From Clostridia bacterium (lineage in GTDB: Bacteria; Bacillota; Clostridia; Oscillospirales; CAG-272): 58,231 nucleotides of DNA. Shown here one piece after another: positions 30,226-38,366 of the stretch. Position numbers and translations under genes: made by a program. The notes beneath the pieces were generated by a model, which was not told the DNA's origin, ran no database searches, and saw only the letters and a list, made by a program, of their open reading frames with translations. Numbering within the stretch: the first letter of the stretch is position 1; each line of letters opens with the position of its first letter. The stretch lies in contig JAFTXO010000038.1 of the NCBI GenBank assembly GCA_017461765.1, forward strand, positions 1-58,231, read 5' to 3'.

Positions 30226-32118
30226 ATGAAAGCTTTACGAAAACGCGTTTTCGCGCTTGCGCTTGCTTTCGTTATGATGCTTTCGCTCATTTTGGTGTCG
30301 TGCGGAAATGACGAAGCTCCGACGGATGAAAATTCGAGCTCTGTTATCGAAATAACAGACACATCATCAAGCGAAAACGAAACAACTACAGAGGAAACTA
30401 CAATGAAAGAAACCACCACAGAAGAAACAACGACAGAGGAAACCACAACTGAGGAAACAACTACTAAAGAAACGACTTCCGAGAAAACGAGCGAGGAAAG
30501 CTCGAGCGAAGAGCCCGATCCCGTCGATCCCTTAGAGGAGGAGGTAAACGCTCTTCTTGAAACGAAGCACCGCCTTACATTTAACGAGGACGGCTCGTTC
30601 AGAGTGCTTATTCTTGCCGACGCTCATATGAATTACAAGAATCTTGAGGGCGCAAAGCTCGTTCGCGACAGAATTAAGCTTCTCGTTGACAGAAACGATC
30701 CCGATCTTGTTATTTTCACGGGCGATAACGTAATAGGCGCGACAAACTCCACCGAAACGAGAATAAACGTGCTCAATCTCGTTCAATATATTGAGGAAAA
30801 GCAGATACCGTGGTGTCACGTTTACGGAAACCACGACCACGAGGGCGGATATCCGAACATCCTTCAGCAAAACGTTTACGAGAGCTTTGAATACTGCATC
30901 TCGAAAACGGGTGAGGATCTTTCGGGAGTCGGAAACTATGTTCACGCGATATATAATCAGGACGGCACGGTAGGCGCGGCAATATATTGTCTTGATTCGG
31001 GCGCGTATGACGTTGTAAACGGCGGATACGATTACATAAAGGAAGATCAGATTGCGTGGTACAAGGAAACATCCGAGCTTTTGCAGGAATATAACGACGG
31101 CAAGGTCGTGCCTGCGCTCATGGCATTCCATATTCCGCTTATAGAAAACAATTACGCATACAATAACAGAGACAATACCGAGATCGTTACCGAGTACACG
31201 GGTCAGAGAAACGAATCTATCTGCGCATCCGCAACCGATACTCTTCTCTTTGAAACGATACTTGAGCGCGGCGACGTCACTGCGATCGTTACAGGTCACG
31301 ACCACGTAAACGATTATATGTACAAAATGAGCGGAATAAAGCTCTGCGCAGCTCCGAATATGAGCGATCTTACTTATTACAATCCCGACGTTCAGGGCGC
31401 GAGAGTGTTTGATTTGAACCTTGAAACGATCGATGATATGATAACCTACGTTGATTATCTTATAGAAAGACTTGATCCCGATGATTACGATGCGTTTGCA
31501 AGCGGTACGGAGCTTGAGATCTCGCAGGATAAGATCGATAGCGCATCAAAGACGGGCTACAACAATTCCGGTCTTGAAGGAACTGTGACCGTTTCCTCTG
31601 CTGAGGGTAAGGGTCAAGGCGGCGGCGACGCTATCGAGATAACGAGAAGCCAGACGGGCAACTTCGAGGTCAAGATCGACCTTGATACCGTAGGAAAGCT
31701 CGGAGAAAATAAATATCTTATCGTTTGGATGGATCTTTCAAGCGTCGATTTCAGAAAGGCGTGCGTGGGTCTTATATCAAGCGAGGGAAAATCAAGTCCA
31801 TACAGAACTGACGATAAGGACACTCCGACGGAGTTTTATTACCTTCCCGACGGAGCTGACAGCTGGAAAACACTCAGCCACGGCGGCGACGGCTGCTTCG
31901 GCGTGGGAGATAGCGGCTCGCAGACTATGGAAGGCAAAAAAGGATACTTCGCGTTCCCGATCGAGTATTTTCTCAATAGCTCAAGATCAATGAGCGAGGA
32001 TACGCTTATCACAGGATTTTATCTCTACGCCGACATAAAATCCGCCGATTACGCAAACACCCCGTTCTATATCGACGCTATCGCATTGACCGACGATTAC
32101 GCGGGCTACATAAAATAA
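30226..32118 (+). CDS. Secreted metallophosphoesterase lipoprotein
   Basis: This 630-residue protein has a signal peptide with lipobox LILVSC (Cys about residue 26). A Thr/Glu linker built of ETTTEETT-type repeats (about residues 50-92) follows, then a calcineurin-like phosphoesterase domain (about residues 115-400) with ILADAH, FTGDNV, GNHDHEGG and GHDHVND metal motifs. The last 170 residues form a beta-rich region that may bind carbohydrate. It should act outside the membrane on phosphate esters; substrate unknown. AAGGAGG precedes the ATG. It diverges from the polysaccharide operon. Confidence 0.88.
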   Translation: MKALRKRVFALALAFVMMLSLILVSCGNDEAPTDENSSSVIEITDTSSSENETTTEETTMKETTTEETTTEETTTEETTTKETTSEKTSEESSSEEPDPVDPLEEEVNALLETKHRLTFNEDGSFRVLILADAHMNYKNLEGAKLVRDRIKLLVDRNDPDLVIFTGDNVIGATNSTETRINVLNLVQYIEEKQIPWCHVYGNHDHEGGYPNILQQNVYESFEYCISKTGEDLSGVGNYVHAIYNQDGTVGAAIYCLDSGAYDVVNGGYDYIKEDQIAWYKETSELLQEYNDGKVVPALMAFHIPLIENNYAYNNRDNTEIVTEYTGQRNESICASATDTLLFETILERGDVTAIVTGHDHVNDYMYKMSGIKLCAAPNMSDLTYYNPDVQGARVFDLNLETIDDMITYVDYLIERLDPDDYDAFASGTELEISQDKIDSASKTGYNNSGLEGTVTVSSAEGKGQGGGDAIEITRSQTGNFEVKIDLDTVGKLGENKYLIVWMDLSSVDFRKACVGLISSEGKSSPYRTDDKDTPTEFYYLPDGADSWKTLSHGGDGCFGVGDSGSQTMEGKKGYFAFPIEYFLNSSRSMSEDTLITGFYLYADIKSADYANTPFYIDAIALTDDYAGYIK

Positions 32119-32134
32119 TTACCTCATAAAAACA

Positions 32135-32169
32135 AAAGGCAGGAGCACAAATTTTGCGCTCCTGCCTTT
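32135..32169 (+). terminator. Terminator after the metallophosphoesterase
   Basis: AAAGGCAGGAGC pairs with GCTCCTGCCTTT across a short AT-rich loop 17 bases after the stop. The A- and T-flanks allow use in both directions. Confidence 0.88.
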
Positions 32170-32252
32170 GATTTACAAAGTAAGCCGCCTGCCCGGCTGG
32201 TGCTATCAAAAAGCTTTAGATGTGCACGCTTAGCCTTCTTTAGCAGGGAAGG

Positions 32253-32399
32253 CTATGTGATAATCGTTTTACTTTCGATATTGTCGTTTGCTTTCAATCT
32301 GCGGATAGTTTTACTGTCAATTCCGCAGCTCTCTCGAAGTCTGTAAGTGCTGAATCCCTTTTTCTCCATAGTAACCCAAAGCTTATCAAAAACAATCAT
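32253..32399 (-). pseudogene. Truncated XRE-type regulator
   Basis: From ATG 32399, behind GGAGG, 48 residues encode MIVFDKLWVTMEKKGFSTYR and then LRESCGIDSKTIRRLKAND, the first half of a Cro/C1 helix-turn-helix domain. The family normally needs about 70 residues, so the gene is cut off at its 3' end. It is a cousin of the intact regulator at 36734, pointing to remains of an earlier mobile element on this side of the tRNA. Confidence 0.55.
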
Positions 32400-32541
32400 T
32401 TTTATAACCTCCATATTGACATTTATTATTATGGGGGTTATAATCTTATTTATTAAGGGGATATAATCCTCATATAAACGGTGAATGATGTCAATGCGAT
32501 GCCTTTTGTCCTTCATAAAAAATAAAATTTAAGGAAAACTA

Positions 32542-32570
32542 TTGACACGCGAAAAAATTTATGATATTAT
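32542..32570 (+). promoter_or_regulatory. Promoter before the first tRNA-Ser fragment
   Basis: TTGACA (32542-32547), 17 bases, TATTAT (32565-32570). It points at the tRNA fragment that starts at 32590 and looks like the ancestral tRNA promoter. Confidence 0.7.
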
Positions 32571-32589
32571 AATCAAGCAGAATAAATAT

Positions 32590-32629
32590 GCAGGGGTATC
32601 GAAGCGGTCACAACGAGGCGGTCTTGAAA
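32590..32629 (+). pseudogene. tRNA-Ser 5' fragment 1 (GCAGGGG acceptor strand)
   Basis: Forty bases match the 5' half of a tRNA-Ser: acceptor strand GCAGGGG, D-arm TCGAAGCGGTCACAACGA, and the anticodon arm up to GGCGGTCTTGAAA. After the anticodon loop the match stops and unrelated DNA follows. It cannot form a tRNA. It is the outermost of three such copies at this locus (others at 32758 and 32949). Confidence 0.8.
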
Positions 32630-32757
32630 GACTGTCGGTTTTGTCACTACGACCTTCCGCAAACCCTTGTATTTATTAGGGTTTCAGCACTTTCTGCTTG
32701 CACTTTGCAAGACGACTTTCTTGCAGTTTTCTTGCAATTTTACAATTTAATAACCTT

Positions 32758-32797
32758 GGAGGGATATCGAAGCGGTCATAACGAGGCGGTCTTGAAA
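32758..32797 (+). pseudogene. tRNA-Ser 5' fragment 2 (GGAGGGA acceptor strand)
   Basis: Again 40 bases of the 5' half of tRNA-Ser ending at the anticodon loop, with acceptor strand GGAGGGA. The 120-150 bases after fragments 1 and 2 resemble each other (AAACCCTTG...TTTATT.GGGTTT, then CTTGCAG/CTCGCAG TTTTC), so both are left ends of related integrative elements. Confidence 0.8.
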
Positions 32798-32910
32798 AAC
32801 TATCGTTTTCGTCACTGCTATCGTTCCAAAACCCTTGATTTTATTGGGTTTTTCGTGCTTTTCTCTGCACGTTGCGAGATGCTCATCTCGCAGTTTTCTC
32901 GCAATTTTCC

Positions 32911-32939
32911 TTGACTTGTTTCAAGGTTTTTGATAAAAT
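32911..32939 (+). promoter_or_regulatory. tRNA-Ser promoter
   Basis: TTGACT (32911-32916), 17-base spacer, TAAAAT (32934-32939), ending 9 bases before the intact tRNA gene. Confidence 0.8.
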
Positions 32940-32948
32940 TGAATACAC

Positions 32949-33037
32949 GGAGGGTTATCGAAGTGGTCATAACGAGGCGGTCTTGAAAACCGTTTGCCGG
33001 CAACGGCGCGTGAGTTCGAATCTCACACCCTCCGCCA
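32949..33037 (+). tRNA. tRNA-Ser (UGA anticodon)
   Basis: A complete class II tRNA of 89 bases. The acceptor stem is GGAGGGT/ACCCTCC, the D-stem TCG/CGA, and the anticodon stem GCGGT/ACCGT with loop CTTGAAA (anticodon TGA). It has a long variable arm, a T-arm GTGAG-TTCGAAT-CTCAC, discriminator G and encoded CCA. It decodes UCN serine codons. It is the third and only intact copy in the row and marks the left boundary of the island. Confidence 0.96.
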
Positions 33038-33038
33038 T

Positions 33039-33077
33039 AAAACGCCTTGGTGTTCGTTTGAACTCCAAGGCGTTTTT
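33039..33077 (+). terminator. Terminator after tRNA-Ser
   Basis: AAACGCCTTGG pairs with CCAAGGCGTTT around a 14-base loop, followed by a T-run, immediately after the tRNA CCA end. Confidence 0.88.
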
Positions 33078-33093
33078 CTTTGTTTACTGCGTA

Positions 33094-33483
33094 TCAAATA
33101 TTGACAGCGAGTACATTGCTGAGTACCTCAGAGGTTTCGATTTTGCTCGTGTAGTCGATGTGCGAGTAGATGTTGGCTGTTGTACTCATATCAGAGTGTC
33201 CGAGCCAATCCTGAATCATTTTCATGGGTACTTTGTTGGCGAGGAGCATCGAAGCACACGAGTGTCTGAGGTCATGGAATCTAATTCTTTTGAGACCGTT
33301 CTTTGAGAGGATAACTTTGAAGTGTTCTGTCACATACTGTGGACGCAGAAGGTTTCCCAACGCATCTACGCATACATATTCGCTATAGCGAGTGCTATAT
33401 GCTCCACGGAACACCGTCTGCATTTCTTCTTGTTTTGCTTTTTCTTCGAGGAGAACTTCTTTTACTATCGGGATCAGAGGCAT
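33094..33483 (-). pseudogene. Tyrosine integrase, C-terminal catalytic part only
   Basis: The frame encodes about 129 residues with RFHDLRHSCASMLL (HxxR), QDWLGHSDMSTTANIYSH (His and nucleophile Tyr). This is the C-terminal half of a phage-type tyrosine recombinase. The N-terminal core-binding domain and the first catalytic Arg are missing. It lies right beside the tRNA, as expected for an element integrated there. The 5' end merges with the 3' end of a primase-like frame at about 33480, so one deletion removed the DNA between them. Confidence 0.85.
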
Positions 33484-34571
33484 CGAGCGATAAGGTTGAT
33501 GATAGGTGATTTTCTTTCGGAAGGCTCTGCAACGATGACCGTAAAGAGATTTAACGGCTCAGACCAATCGGCTTTGGCTTTTATGCGGTATTTGCCTTGC
33601 AGGCAGAGAGCCATAACGGCAAGTGCGGCACAGGCACTCATATCAACGGGTGTTTGTGTGCTTTCGGCAACGGCAAGAGCGTAGTCCCTTATGGTCTGCG
33701 GTAATGCTTCCGTGGGAAACGAGGGGAGATTGCGCTGTTCAAAGGGGATTGGCTCTTCCCATTGCGGTGAATTGTACTCGTCGGGAGATATATATCCCGG
33801 TTGCGCCTGTACCTTTTTATAAAAGCCTTGTGCGCTACGCCATATTTGTGAAAGTTCGGCATCGTCGAGAGGCGGGGTGCATTGCCCGGCGCAATCGAGG
33901 AACTTACGATAGCTTTCATTGTTATCTCCATAGCGTTTGAGGAGCTTTCCCGCGATCTTCGACATCGTACTGTTCCTTCTTCCCTCGGGGATAGCATCAA
34001 GCTCCGCAAACATCTGCTCGGCTTCCATATCTTCCATAAACCTTGTAAGCGTTGATGTGCCTTGGTAAATAGTGACCTCGGCATTGGGATTGCCGTAAAA
34101 GAACCTTGCAGCATCCAAAGCATTATCATCGAACACCGGGAATGCGGTTTGTACCTTTTGCATGAATCCCGCGTATGCGAGTGCGTCCGTAATAGGTTCT
34201 ATAGCAAGGAATACGTGAAACCGAGGTCTTGCCGTTTTGCCTCCCTTGGGTTTCATATGATTTCGGCTTGTGACGATAACGCAGGGGATGTTCAGAAACA
34301 TATGCGGTATGTCCTTTGGCGCAACCCATTCATTGGGATTTTCGGAATGCTCATTGTCACAATCCATAGATGCTACCACGGCTCTAACAAAATTGTCCTT
34401 ACTGCGATATGCATCCTTAAATTCCGCAAGCACGTGGTCGTGCGCCACAATTTTGCGGATAGTGTCTTCGGTGCTTGCTGTTGCCGTATGCGGATAGGTG
34501 CAGTTTTTAGCGTTGCCGCAACAATCGGCATAGTGGATAGTAAGACTGAAGGTTGGTGCATTTTCAGGCAT
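33474..34571 (-). pseudogene. Phage/plasmid primase-like protein, truncated in DUF3987 domain
   Basis: The N-terminal 170 residues have VVASMDCDNEHSE and TARPRFHVFLAIEPI, the acidic and RFHV signatures of primase-polymerase-like replication proteins. A PriCT-like helical segment (RRNSTMSKIAGKLLKRYGDN ... SQIWRSAQGF) follows. From about residue 280 a DUF3987-type helicase domain begins and breaks off at PSERKSPIINL. Full proteins of this type have about 700-800 residues, so the 3' half is lost. ATG 34571 is preferred over 34622 as it reduces overlap with the excisionase gene to 8 bases. Probably inactive. Confidence 0.7.
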
Positions 34572-34752
34572 CGCTATCACCGCCCTTGGATTTTGTGCGA
34601 AGCCATGCTTTGAAGCCGTCAACGGGAATGAGAATTCTTGTGCCGATGCGGATTGTAGGAAAGCCGGGCGTTTTCACAAGCTCGTAGGCTTTTGGAAGGC
34701 TGATACCCATTTGTGCGGATAACTCCTGCACACTGATAGTTGTTTTTTCCAT
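34564..34752 (-). CDS. Excisionase-type MerR-like DNA-binding protein
   Basis: The 62-residue protein has the winged-helix HTH_17 (excisionase/AlpA-like) pattern: TTISVQELSAQMGISLPKAY, TPGFPTIRIGTRILIPVDGF and a terminal WLRTKSKGG. Such proteins direct excision or regulate integrase. It is the first gene of the left, minus-strand module of the island (excisionase, primase, integrase). Confidence 0.85.
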   Translation of the reverse strand: MEKTTISVQELSAQMGISLPKAYELVKTPGFPTIRIGTRILIPVDGFKAWLRTKSKGGDSDA

Positions 34753-34943
34753 ACTTGTTTTCCTCCTTTTTATAGATTTTTGTTTGTGTCCGCCTCATTG
34801 CGGTCTTGAGGCGCTACCCTCAAGAGTCCGGTTGCCCCTTGTGCTCCGACTCTCGTCATCTTGGCACGATGAGGTACTAATCTCCGAAATTGACGGGGTT
34901 CAGTTTTCAAGGAACAAAAAATACAAAATTTTACGCTTTTCTC

Positions 34944-35015
34944 TTGTATTTGTCTCAATTATACGCTATAATGTAATCAAAGTCTAAATTTGTTCGATTA
35001 CATCATTGATTACAT
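34944..35015 (+). promoter_or_regulatory. Promoter with GATTACAT operator-like repeats
   Basis: TTGTAT (34944-34949), 17 bases and TATAAT (34967-34972) form a promoter for the gene at 35028. Octamers ATGTAATC (34971-34978), GATTACAT (34996-35003) and GATTACAT (35008-35015) lie over and after the start site, one inverted and two direct. This is a likely repressor operator; the cognate regulator is not known. Confidence 0.6.
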
Positions 35016-35027
35016 AGGAGGTGCATT

Positions 35028-36140
35028 ATGCCTTACGATGGATTTGGAAACTGGGTTGACTCAAAAACTGATTTAACAACCGATATGCTCGGTTTTGGTG
35101 AGATTGGCGGTGTAGGTCAGCTTGTGTATAAGCTCTTTCGATTTAAGAAATATGAAGTTCGATATGTGGAGGACGGTAGAATATTGGCGTGTCCTATATG
35201 CCGCCCAGGTTATGATATTGAATTCAGTACAACCAATGATTTGTCGGGGGCTGACATTCTTGTTAGCCTCTACAACCTTGCATTAAAAATAAACGACTTC
35301 TCCGAAGAGAAGCCGTATGATGAACTAATTATTGATTGGTGTAACCGCGTAGCGCACCCGTATTTTGTAGACGAGCTTTCTTCCTTAATAAAAGATAAGG
35401 AATTTGACATTGCCCACGACTATTCTTTTATTGAACGGGATGGGATTTTTGATGTAAAGCAGTTTATGCACGACCTTGAAAAGCTCTATCAGGCAACATC
35501 TTTTGCGTTTGCAATTGACCAAATGATGCGCGAATCGGACGATGCGGCTTTTGCCTTAGCTACGGACGGAAGGTATTTTTCCGGTGTTCCTTTTTTTGAA
35601 AAATATAGATACAATATTCCCACTGAAGAAAAAAATGATACTCCTATATCAAAAAACGCATTATTACAAGAAATGCAAGATAGTATGGAATCCTTGGGTG
35701 AGATACACGCTAACACAGTTGACGAGTGGTATGCTCACCCGCCATTTGGTGATTATGCGGAACTTCGTGATAAACTTATTGATATGCTGCCCGATTTCCG
35801 TTTGCGCCTAAAGGTTAACCATAAGAAAAATCGTGTAGTTCTTGCAGCCGATGTCCACTCAGTATTTGATATTGCTTGGTTCACACTTGCGAAGAAATTA
35901 TGCGAAGATCCGTTACCAAAGCTTAAGAAGAAACTTGCCGAGCTTGACTCAGACGAACGTTCCGTCATTCTCACTTGCCCCATATGCGGCAGAGCATTCG
36001 TGCGAAAAGGAAAAGGTAGTCGAAGAATATACTGTGGTACTCGTGAATGCGAGAAGCGTCGTTTAGCACAAAATACTCGCAACACGAGAAAACGACAAAA
36101 AATCGCAGCTTTGCAAATAAAAGGTACGGATAACGAATAA
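35028..36140 (+). CDS. Unknown protein with C-terminal zinc-finger (DUF6076-like)
   Basis: This 370-residue protein has an uncharacterised N-terminal part. A C-terminal Cys-rich module, CPICGRAFVRKGKGSRRIYC then GTRECEKRRLAQNTRNTRKR, resembles CGNR/FCS-type zinc fingers followed by a basic helix. It resembles DUF6076 proteins of clostridial mobile elements, by recollection only. Nucleic-acid binding is likely. It has its own promoter and terminator. Confidence 0.6.
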   Translation: MPYDGFGNWVDSKTDLTTDMLGFGEIGGVGQLVYKLFRFKKYEVRYVEDGRILACPICRPGYDIEFSTTNDLSGADILVSLYNLALKINDFSEEKPYDELIIDWCNRVAHPYFVDELSSLIKDKEFDIAHDYSFIERDGIFDVKQFMHDLEKLYQATSFAFAIDQMMRESDDAAFALATDGRYFSGVPFFEKYRYNIPTEEKNDTPISKNALLQEMQDSMESLGEIHANTVDEWYAHPPFGDYAELRDKLIDMLPDFRLRLKVNHKKNRVVLAADVHSVFDIAWFTLAKKLCEDPLPKLKKKLAELDSDERSVILTCPICGRAFVRKGKGSRRIYCGTRECEKRRLAQNTRNTRKRQKIAALQIKGTDNE

Positions 36141-36148
36141 ACGCAATA

Positions 36149-36187
36149 GGCACCGAACGAGAAATCCCTCTCGCACGGTGCCTTTTT
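36149..36187 (+). terminator. Terminator after the zinc-finger gene
   Basis: GGCACCG and CGGTGCC form the outer stem, with CGAGA/TCTCG inside, followed by TTTTT. Confidence 0.85.
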
Positions 36188-36285
36188 CATTGATTTTGTA
36201 AGTATGAGTAAATTATACGTATGAGCAAAATGTAAGCGATTTTTGCGAAAATGTAAGGATGAGTTCGGCGCTTTTTATGATATAA

Positions 36286-36516
36286 TTATTCCACTATAAC
36301 CTTACAAGCATCCTCGCCGTACAAAACGCCCAGGCTTGAACCGATGTCCCAGCTCACGTGGATGGTGCCCATATCGTCTACGAACCGAACCGTCCCCCTG
36401 CAACCGGGAACAAGGTCTGTACGGTATGGGTCATTCATTTTCGTTAGCTCCACCCTTGCCCCGACGGGGTACTCCTCACGGATACGCTGTAATGCCTCTT
36501 TGCTTATGAAATTCAT
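36286..36516 (-). CDS. DUF4314 domain protein
   Basis: This 76-residue protein from ATG 36516 behind GGAGGAAG contains VGARVELTKMNDPYRTDLVP and GCRGTVRFVDDMGTIHVSWD, typical of DUF4314. It is a small SH3-like protein carried by many clostridial integrative elements and phages. Function unknown. Confidence 0.8.
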   Translation of the reverse strand: MNFISKEALQRIREEYPVGARVELTKMNDPYRTDLVPGCRGTVRFVDDMGTIHVSWDIGSSLGVLYGEDACKVIVE

Positions 36517-36669
36517 AAAACTTCCTCCTTTTATTTTGGGTACTACATATATCACTCTAAAAGGCATAAAAGTCAAGAGTAATATTGATAACATATCTGT
36601 AAAAATCCATTTTCAAGTACATTTGAAAAGAAAAAAACACAAATGTGCTGGTTTGTTTACCGAAACCTA

Positions 36670-36698
36670 TTGAAAAATTTGGAGTTCTATGATATAAT
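36670..36698 (+). promoter_or_regulatory. Promoter of the restriction-modification operon
   Basis: TTGAAA (36670-36675), 17-base spacer, TATAAT (36693-36698), 36 bases before the regulator gene. The genes from 36734 to 42400 are all co-directional with gaps of 1-12 bases or overlaps. Confidence 0.82.
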
Positions 36699-36733
36699 AT
36701 TTTTATCTAATTTATTTTGTTTAGAGGTGCAAT

Positions 36734-36952
36734 ATGGCTGTTTGTTACAATAAGCTGTGGAAACTCCTGATCGACCGAAAGATGAAGAAAAAAGATCTCA
36801 TTGAGCAAACCGGTATCAGCAGAACTACAATTGCTAAAATGGGCAGAGATGAAAATGTATCCACCGAAGTGTTATCGAAGATTTGCGGTGCTCTTCAGGT
36901 TGATGTCGGAGATATTATGGAAATGATACCCGACAACAAGTCCGAGAATTAA
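36734..36952 (+). CDS. XRE-family regulator heading the R-M operon
   Basis: This 72-residue Cro/C1-type protein has KLLIDRKMKKKDLIEQTGIS and RTTIAKMGRDENVSTEVLSK, the five-helix HTH fold. Being first gene of a restriction-modification operon, it may act like an R-M control protein, although similar small regulators are common in this family without that role. It ends 2 bases before vsr. Confidence 0.85.
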   Translation: MAVCYNKLWKLLIDRKMKKKDLIEQTGISRTTIAKMGRDENVSTEVLSKICGALQVDVGDIMEMIPDNKSEN

Positions 36953-36954
36953 GT

Positions 36955-37368
36955 ATGGATAAACGCACAACCGAACAACGGCGCAAAAATATGCAGGCAG
37001 TCAAGAACAAAGACTCGCAAATTGAATTATTGCTGCGTCAAGAACTGTGGTCACGGGGTCTTCGGTACAGAAAGAACGTGAACCGCATATACGGAAAACC
37101 CGATATTGTATTCATCGGTAAAAAGATTGCTGTTTTCTGTGATAGTGAGTTTTGGCACGGATACAATTGGGAAGAACGGAAGAAAGACTTTAAATCGCAC
37201 CAAGAATTTTGGATACCGAAGATTGAACGGAATATGGAGCGCGACGCCGAAGTGACTGCAAAACTTGAATCCGAAGGATGGACGGTACTCCGTTTTTGGG
37301 GCAATGAAATCAAAAAGAATACGGCGCAATGCGCAGATATAATTGAAAAGGCGGTACATTCAACATGA
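36955..37368 (+). CDS. vsr: Very short patch repair endonuclease
   Basis: This 137-residue Vsr protein has RRKNMQAVKNKDSQIELLLR, GKPDIVFIGKKIAVFCDSEF with the catalytic Asp, FWHGYNWEERKKDFK, and WTVLRFWGNEI. It nicks T:G mismatches left by deamination of 5-methylcytosine. It overlaps the following C5 methyltransferase by 4 bases, exactly as expected for repair linked to a cytosine methylase. Confidence 0.93.
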   Translation: MDKRTTEQRRKNMQAVKNKDSQIELLLRQELWSRGLRYRKNVNRIYGKPDIVFIGKKIAVFCDSEFWHGYNWEERKKDFKSHQEFWIPKIERNMERDAEVTAKLESEGWTVLRFWGNEIKKNTAQCADIIEKAVHST

Positions 37369-38366
37369 ATCGGTTGAGATCTATAGATTTATTCGCAGGC
37401 ATCGGCGGCATTCGGCTCGGCTTTGACAGAGCTTTCGGTGACAACATTGATACGGTGTTCGTATGCGAATGGGATGAAAACGCGCAGAAAACATATAAGG
37501 CAAACTTTAATGACGATTTTGCAATTGCAGGTGATATAACCCAAATTGACGAGAAGGATGTTCCCGAGTTTGACATCTGTCTCGCAGGTTTCCCTTGCCA
37601 GGCATTCAGCCTTGCAGGACAGCGTATGGGCTTTGAAGACAACTATAAAGGTATGTGTCGCGGTACGCTTTTTATGGATGTTGCTCGTATCTGTGAATAT
37701 CACAAACCGAAGGTAATCTTCTGCGAGAATGTAAAAGGACTCGTTATTCACGATAGAGGCAGAACCTTCAAGATTATTTGCAAGACCTTTGAAGACCTTG
37801 GTTATAAGGTGTTCTTCAAGGTGCTCAACAGCAAGAACTTCGGCGTTCCGCAGAACAGAGAAAGAATCTATGTTGTGGCATTCAGAAATGACATCGCTCC
37901 CGAAACCTTTGAGTTCCCGGAGATGACCGATGATACCAAGCGTTTATGGGATATCCGAGAGGAGAACCCCGTTCCCGCCAAGTATTATTTGAGCGATGTT
38001 TATGTTGAAACCCTACGCCGTCACAAGGCTCGTCACGAATCCAAAGGTAACGGATTTGGTTATGAAATTCGTGATTGGAGCGACGTTGCAGGCGCAATCG
38101 TATGCGGTGGTATGGGCAGAGAGAGAAACCTTGTGGTTGATAAGCGTCAGAAGAACCTTACTCCTACAACGCATATCAAGGGCAAAATCAATAAAGAAGG
38201 TATTCGTAAGATGACCCCCCGCGAGTGGGCTCGTTTGCAAGGCTTCCCGGATGACTTCGTTCTCCCTCTTGCAGATACACATCTTTATAAACAGTTCGGC
38301 AACAGCGTTACCGTAAACGTAATAGAAGCTATTGCAAGAGAGATAAGGAGGGTCTTAAATGGTTGA
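37365..38366 (+). CDS. DNA (cytosine-5-)-methyltransferase, first copy
   Basis: This 333-residue enzyme has motif I IDLFAGIGGIRLGF, motif IV GFPCQAFS with catalytic Cys78, motif VI FCENVKGL, motif VIII QNRERIYVVAF and motif X GNSVTVNVIEAI. All catalytic motifs are intact. The target-recognition region is about residues 190-280. Overlaps at both ends (4 bases with vsr, 8 with the endonuclease) show one transcript. Confidence 0.95.
   Translation: MNRLRSIDLFAGIGGIRLGFDRAFGDNIDTVFVCEWDENAQKTYKANFNDDFAIAGDITQIDEKDVPEFDICLAGFPCQAFSLAGQRMGFEDNYKGMCRGTLFMDVARICEYHKPKVIFCENVKGLVIHDRGRTFKIICKTFEDLGYKVFFKVLNSKNFGVPQNRERIYVVAFRNDIAPETFEFPEMTDDTKRLWDIREENPVPAKYYLSDVYVETLRRHKARHESKGNGFGYEIRDWSDVAGAIVCGGMGRERNLVVDKRQKNLTPTTHIKGKINKEGIRKMTPREWARLQGFPDDFVLPLADTHLYKQFGNSVTVNVIEAIAREIRRVLNG

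Noticed and set aside
32590-32797. Two additional functional tRNA-Ser genes
   Set aside because: Sequence after the anticodon loop cannot form the variable arm, T-arm or acceptor stem.
32588-32914. 108-residue frame over the tRNA fragments
   Set aside because: It is an accidental frame through two tRNA-Ser 5' halves and has no protein-like features.
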